Part shown: in pieces, positions 62,681 through 64,000 of the stretch
Position numbering within the stretch: the first letter of the stretch is position 1
Layout of the letters: each line of letters begins with the position of its first letter
Source of the DNA: JAHRVQ01 sp051278195
Lineage (GTDB): Bacteria > Pseudomonadota > Gammaproteobacteria > Pseudomonadales > Azotimanducaceae
Direction: 5' to 3'
DNA length: 64,000 nt
NCBI GenBank assembly: GCA_051278195.1
Contig: JBNMQM010000001.1
Span: forward strand, 248,001 to 312,000
The notes under the pieces: generated by a model
The model's database searches: none
What the model saw: only the letters and a program-made list of their open reading frames with translations
Told to the model about the DNA's origin: nothing
Program-made: the position numbers and the translations under genes

Positions 62681-63841
62681 TTGCTGACTTTACTGAAAAA
62701 CGTTGATGTCTATGCCCCCGAATCCATCGGTAGGCACAATGTATTAGTCGGTGGCGGGACGATTCTATTGCTTCAACAAGCCGACATTACGGCCGATGCT
62801 GAGGTTATTGATTGTGAGGGTCTCCGATTGCTACCGGGATTTATTGACGCCCATACGCATATTACGGGTGGTGGCGGTGAATCGGGTTTTTCCACCCGGG
62901 TACCGGCCCCGTTTTTAAGCCAGTTTACGTCGGCTGGCGTGACCAGCGTCGTGGGCGTGCTTGGCACAGACGACACTACGCGAGATACCCGAAGCCTGGT
63001 TGCTCAGGCCTATGCGTTGCGAGAGCACGGTCTTGGCGCCTGGTGTCACACTGGCGGTTATCATGTACCTGCGACGACCTTAACGGGTAGCGTTAGAGAC
63101 GACATTGTGTTTCTTGACCCTGTGATTGGGGTCGGTGAATTGGCGATTAGTGATCATCGGTCGAGCCAACCAACATTTGAAGAAATTCTGCGTATCGCCG
63201 CTGATGCCCATGTTTCAGGCTTGATCACTGGTAAAGCCGGGATCGTGCATTTGCATCTTGGTGACGGCAAGCGCGGACTAGATCTCGTTCACCGAGCGCT
63301 AGATGAGTCAGAAATCCCGGCTCGGGTATTTAACCCGACGCATGTCAATCGTCGTAAAGCGCTGTTTGATGAAGCCGTTCAGTTAGCGTCTCGGGGTAGT
63401 TCTATTGATATCACAGCCTTTCCTGTGGCGGAGGGTGAGGATGCGTGGCCTGCCGATGTGGCATTGATGCGCTATCTTGAATCGGGCGCGCCCGCGAATA
63501 AAGTGACCATCAGCTCTGACGGTGGCGGCTGTCTGCCGGAATTTGACGCGGATGGTGTGATGACAAAAATGGACGTCGGTCATTCAACTGCGCTGATGGT
63601 GACCCTAAAAAACCTATTGGAACAGAGTGTCCCGCTTGAGATGATCTTGCCTGCGGTAACCAGCAACGTTGCTGAGTTGCTGCGTTTTCGCCATCGTGGC
63701 CGGGTTGCCGAAGGCTTCCGAGCGGATCTGGTGCTGCTCGATGAAAAGCATAGTATAAATAGCGTCATGGTAGGTGGTACTTGGCATCTGCGAGAGGGTA
63801 AACAGCAAATCACTGGAAAATTTGAAAAAAATACTTTTTAG
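62681..63841 (+). CDS. iadA: Isoaspartyl dipeptidase IadA
   Basis: 386 residues, amidohydrolase superfamily. Zinc site GFIDAHTHITGGGGE (HxH), bridging Lys region EL with GVGELAISDHRSSQP, the His segments GIVHLHLGDGKRGLD and FNPTHVNRR, and Asp in SSDGGGCLPEF. It hydrolyses beta-aspartyl dipeptides. The start is TTG 62681. The next gene encodes cyanophycinase, whose product beta-Asp-Arg is the IadA substrate, so the two complete cyanophycin breakdown. Confidence 0.93.
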   Translation: MLTLLKNVDVYAPESIGRHNVLVGGGTILLLQQADITADAEVIDCEGLRLLPGFIDAHTHITGGGGESGFSTRVPAPFLSQFTSAGVTSVVGVLGTDDTTRDTRSLVAQAYALREHGLGAWCHTGGYHVPATTLTGSVRDDIVFLDPVIGVGELAISDHRSSQPTFEEILRIAADAHVSGLITGKAGIVHLHLGDGKRGLDLVHRALDESEIPARVFNPTHVNRRKALFDEAVQLASRGSSIDITAFPVAEGEDAWPADVALMRYLESGAPANKVTISSDGGGCLPEFDADGVMTKMDVGHSTALMVTLKNLLEQSVPLEMILPAVTSNVAELLRFRHRGRVAEGFRADLVLLDEKHSINSVMVGGTWHLREGKQQITGKFEKNTF

Positions 63842-63891
63842 ACAGACCAACTTTAGTCAGACCATTTTTAATTCGAGAAAGAGAGATAAGC

Positions 63892-64000
63892 ATGTGTCCT
63901 GCAGAAAGCATCGAGAACGTTGAGCGCGGATACATCGTGCCGATTGGCGGTGCAGAAGAAAAACTCAACAACACCGCAATATTAGATCGGTTTATCAGTA
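63892..64000 (+). CDS. cphB: Cyanophycinase, 5' part
   Basis: ATG 63892, with GAGAGA upstream, opens an ORF that runs off the window. The N-terminus GYIVPIGGAEEKLNN resembles the start of cyanophycinase (a serine peptidase that cuts cyanophycin into beta-Asp-Arg dipeptides). The catalytic part lies beyond the window. It is 50 nt after iadA on the same strand. Confidence 0.8.
   Translation, partial: MCPAESIENVERGYIVPIGGAEEKLNNTAILDRFIS

Overview
The window looks like chromosomal DNA of an aerobic, heterotrophic gammaproteobacterium, probably marine. This is inferred from the gene content: AcnD/PrpF methylcitrate-cycle enzymes, many acyl-CoA dehydrogenases, AMP-dependent acyl-CoA ligases, phytanoyl-CoA and TauD-type oxygenases, a Baeyer-Villiger-like monooxygenase, a P450, an Fe superoxide dismutase, and a cyanophycin/isoaspartyl-peptide module. 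No rRNA, tRNA, CRISPR array, phage or intact insertion sequence was seen. Most genes have ordinary Shine-Dalgarno sites and dense bacterial packing.

Layout. 1-5.8 kb: tail of an unidentified gene, then acnD-prpF (2-methylcitrate to 2-methylisocitrate) and an IlvD/Edd-type sugar-acid dehydratase. 5.8-10.6 kb: a GH2 glycosidase, a VOC protein, a Tat-exported dienelactone-hydrolase-like protein and an MFS carrier. 10.8-11.7 kb: a decayed family 9 glycosyltransferase. 11.7-18.8 kb: GFA protein, GST, kinase-like protein, unknown protein, ACAD10/11-like dehydrogenase, membrane proteins, exported MsrA and a delta-class carbonic anhydrase. 19-31 kb: flavin monooxygenase, enoyl-CoA hydratase, a TetR gene divergent from a PF10118 gene with a palindromic operator candidate between them, an acyl-CoA dehydrogenase, a large hybrid histidine kinase, a carotenoid oxygenase and an NnrU-like protein. 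31-38.6 kb: two divergent M19 dipeptidases, an acyl-CoA ligase, a GST remnant, a GPH-type carrier and a TauD dioxygenase. 38.7-48.1 kb: a predicted GrdB-like selenoprotein, SDR, SodB and two hydrolases, then a graveyard of broken genes (TolB/TPR protein, two caspase-fold genes) ending at dusC. 48-57.6 kb: acyl-CoA ligase, VOC, LLM oxidoreductase, methyltransferase, hydrolase, two aldo/keto reductases and PhyH. 57.7-64 kb: a BigR/SqrR-like persulfide sensor with a rhodanese, a predicted redoxin selenoprotein, a lipoprotein, a broken periplasmic protein, a P450, isoaspartyl dipeptidase and the start of cyanophycinase.

The main discovery is two genes that standard annotation would split or truncate at an in-frame TGA. 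In both, the reading frame continues through the TGA with clear protein homology. In both, the TGA sits at the redox-active residue of a thiol family (U-P-I-C in a GrdB-like protein, U-G-C in a redoxin). In both, the TGA is followed at bacterial SECIS distance by a hairpin whose 5-nt loop starts CGTG. They are best read as selenocysteine proteins, implying selABCD genes outside this window.

The second theme is gene decay. At least eight broken or remnant genes are recognisable, one of them disrupted by a 16-bp tandem duplication plus a Trp-to-TGA change.
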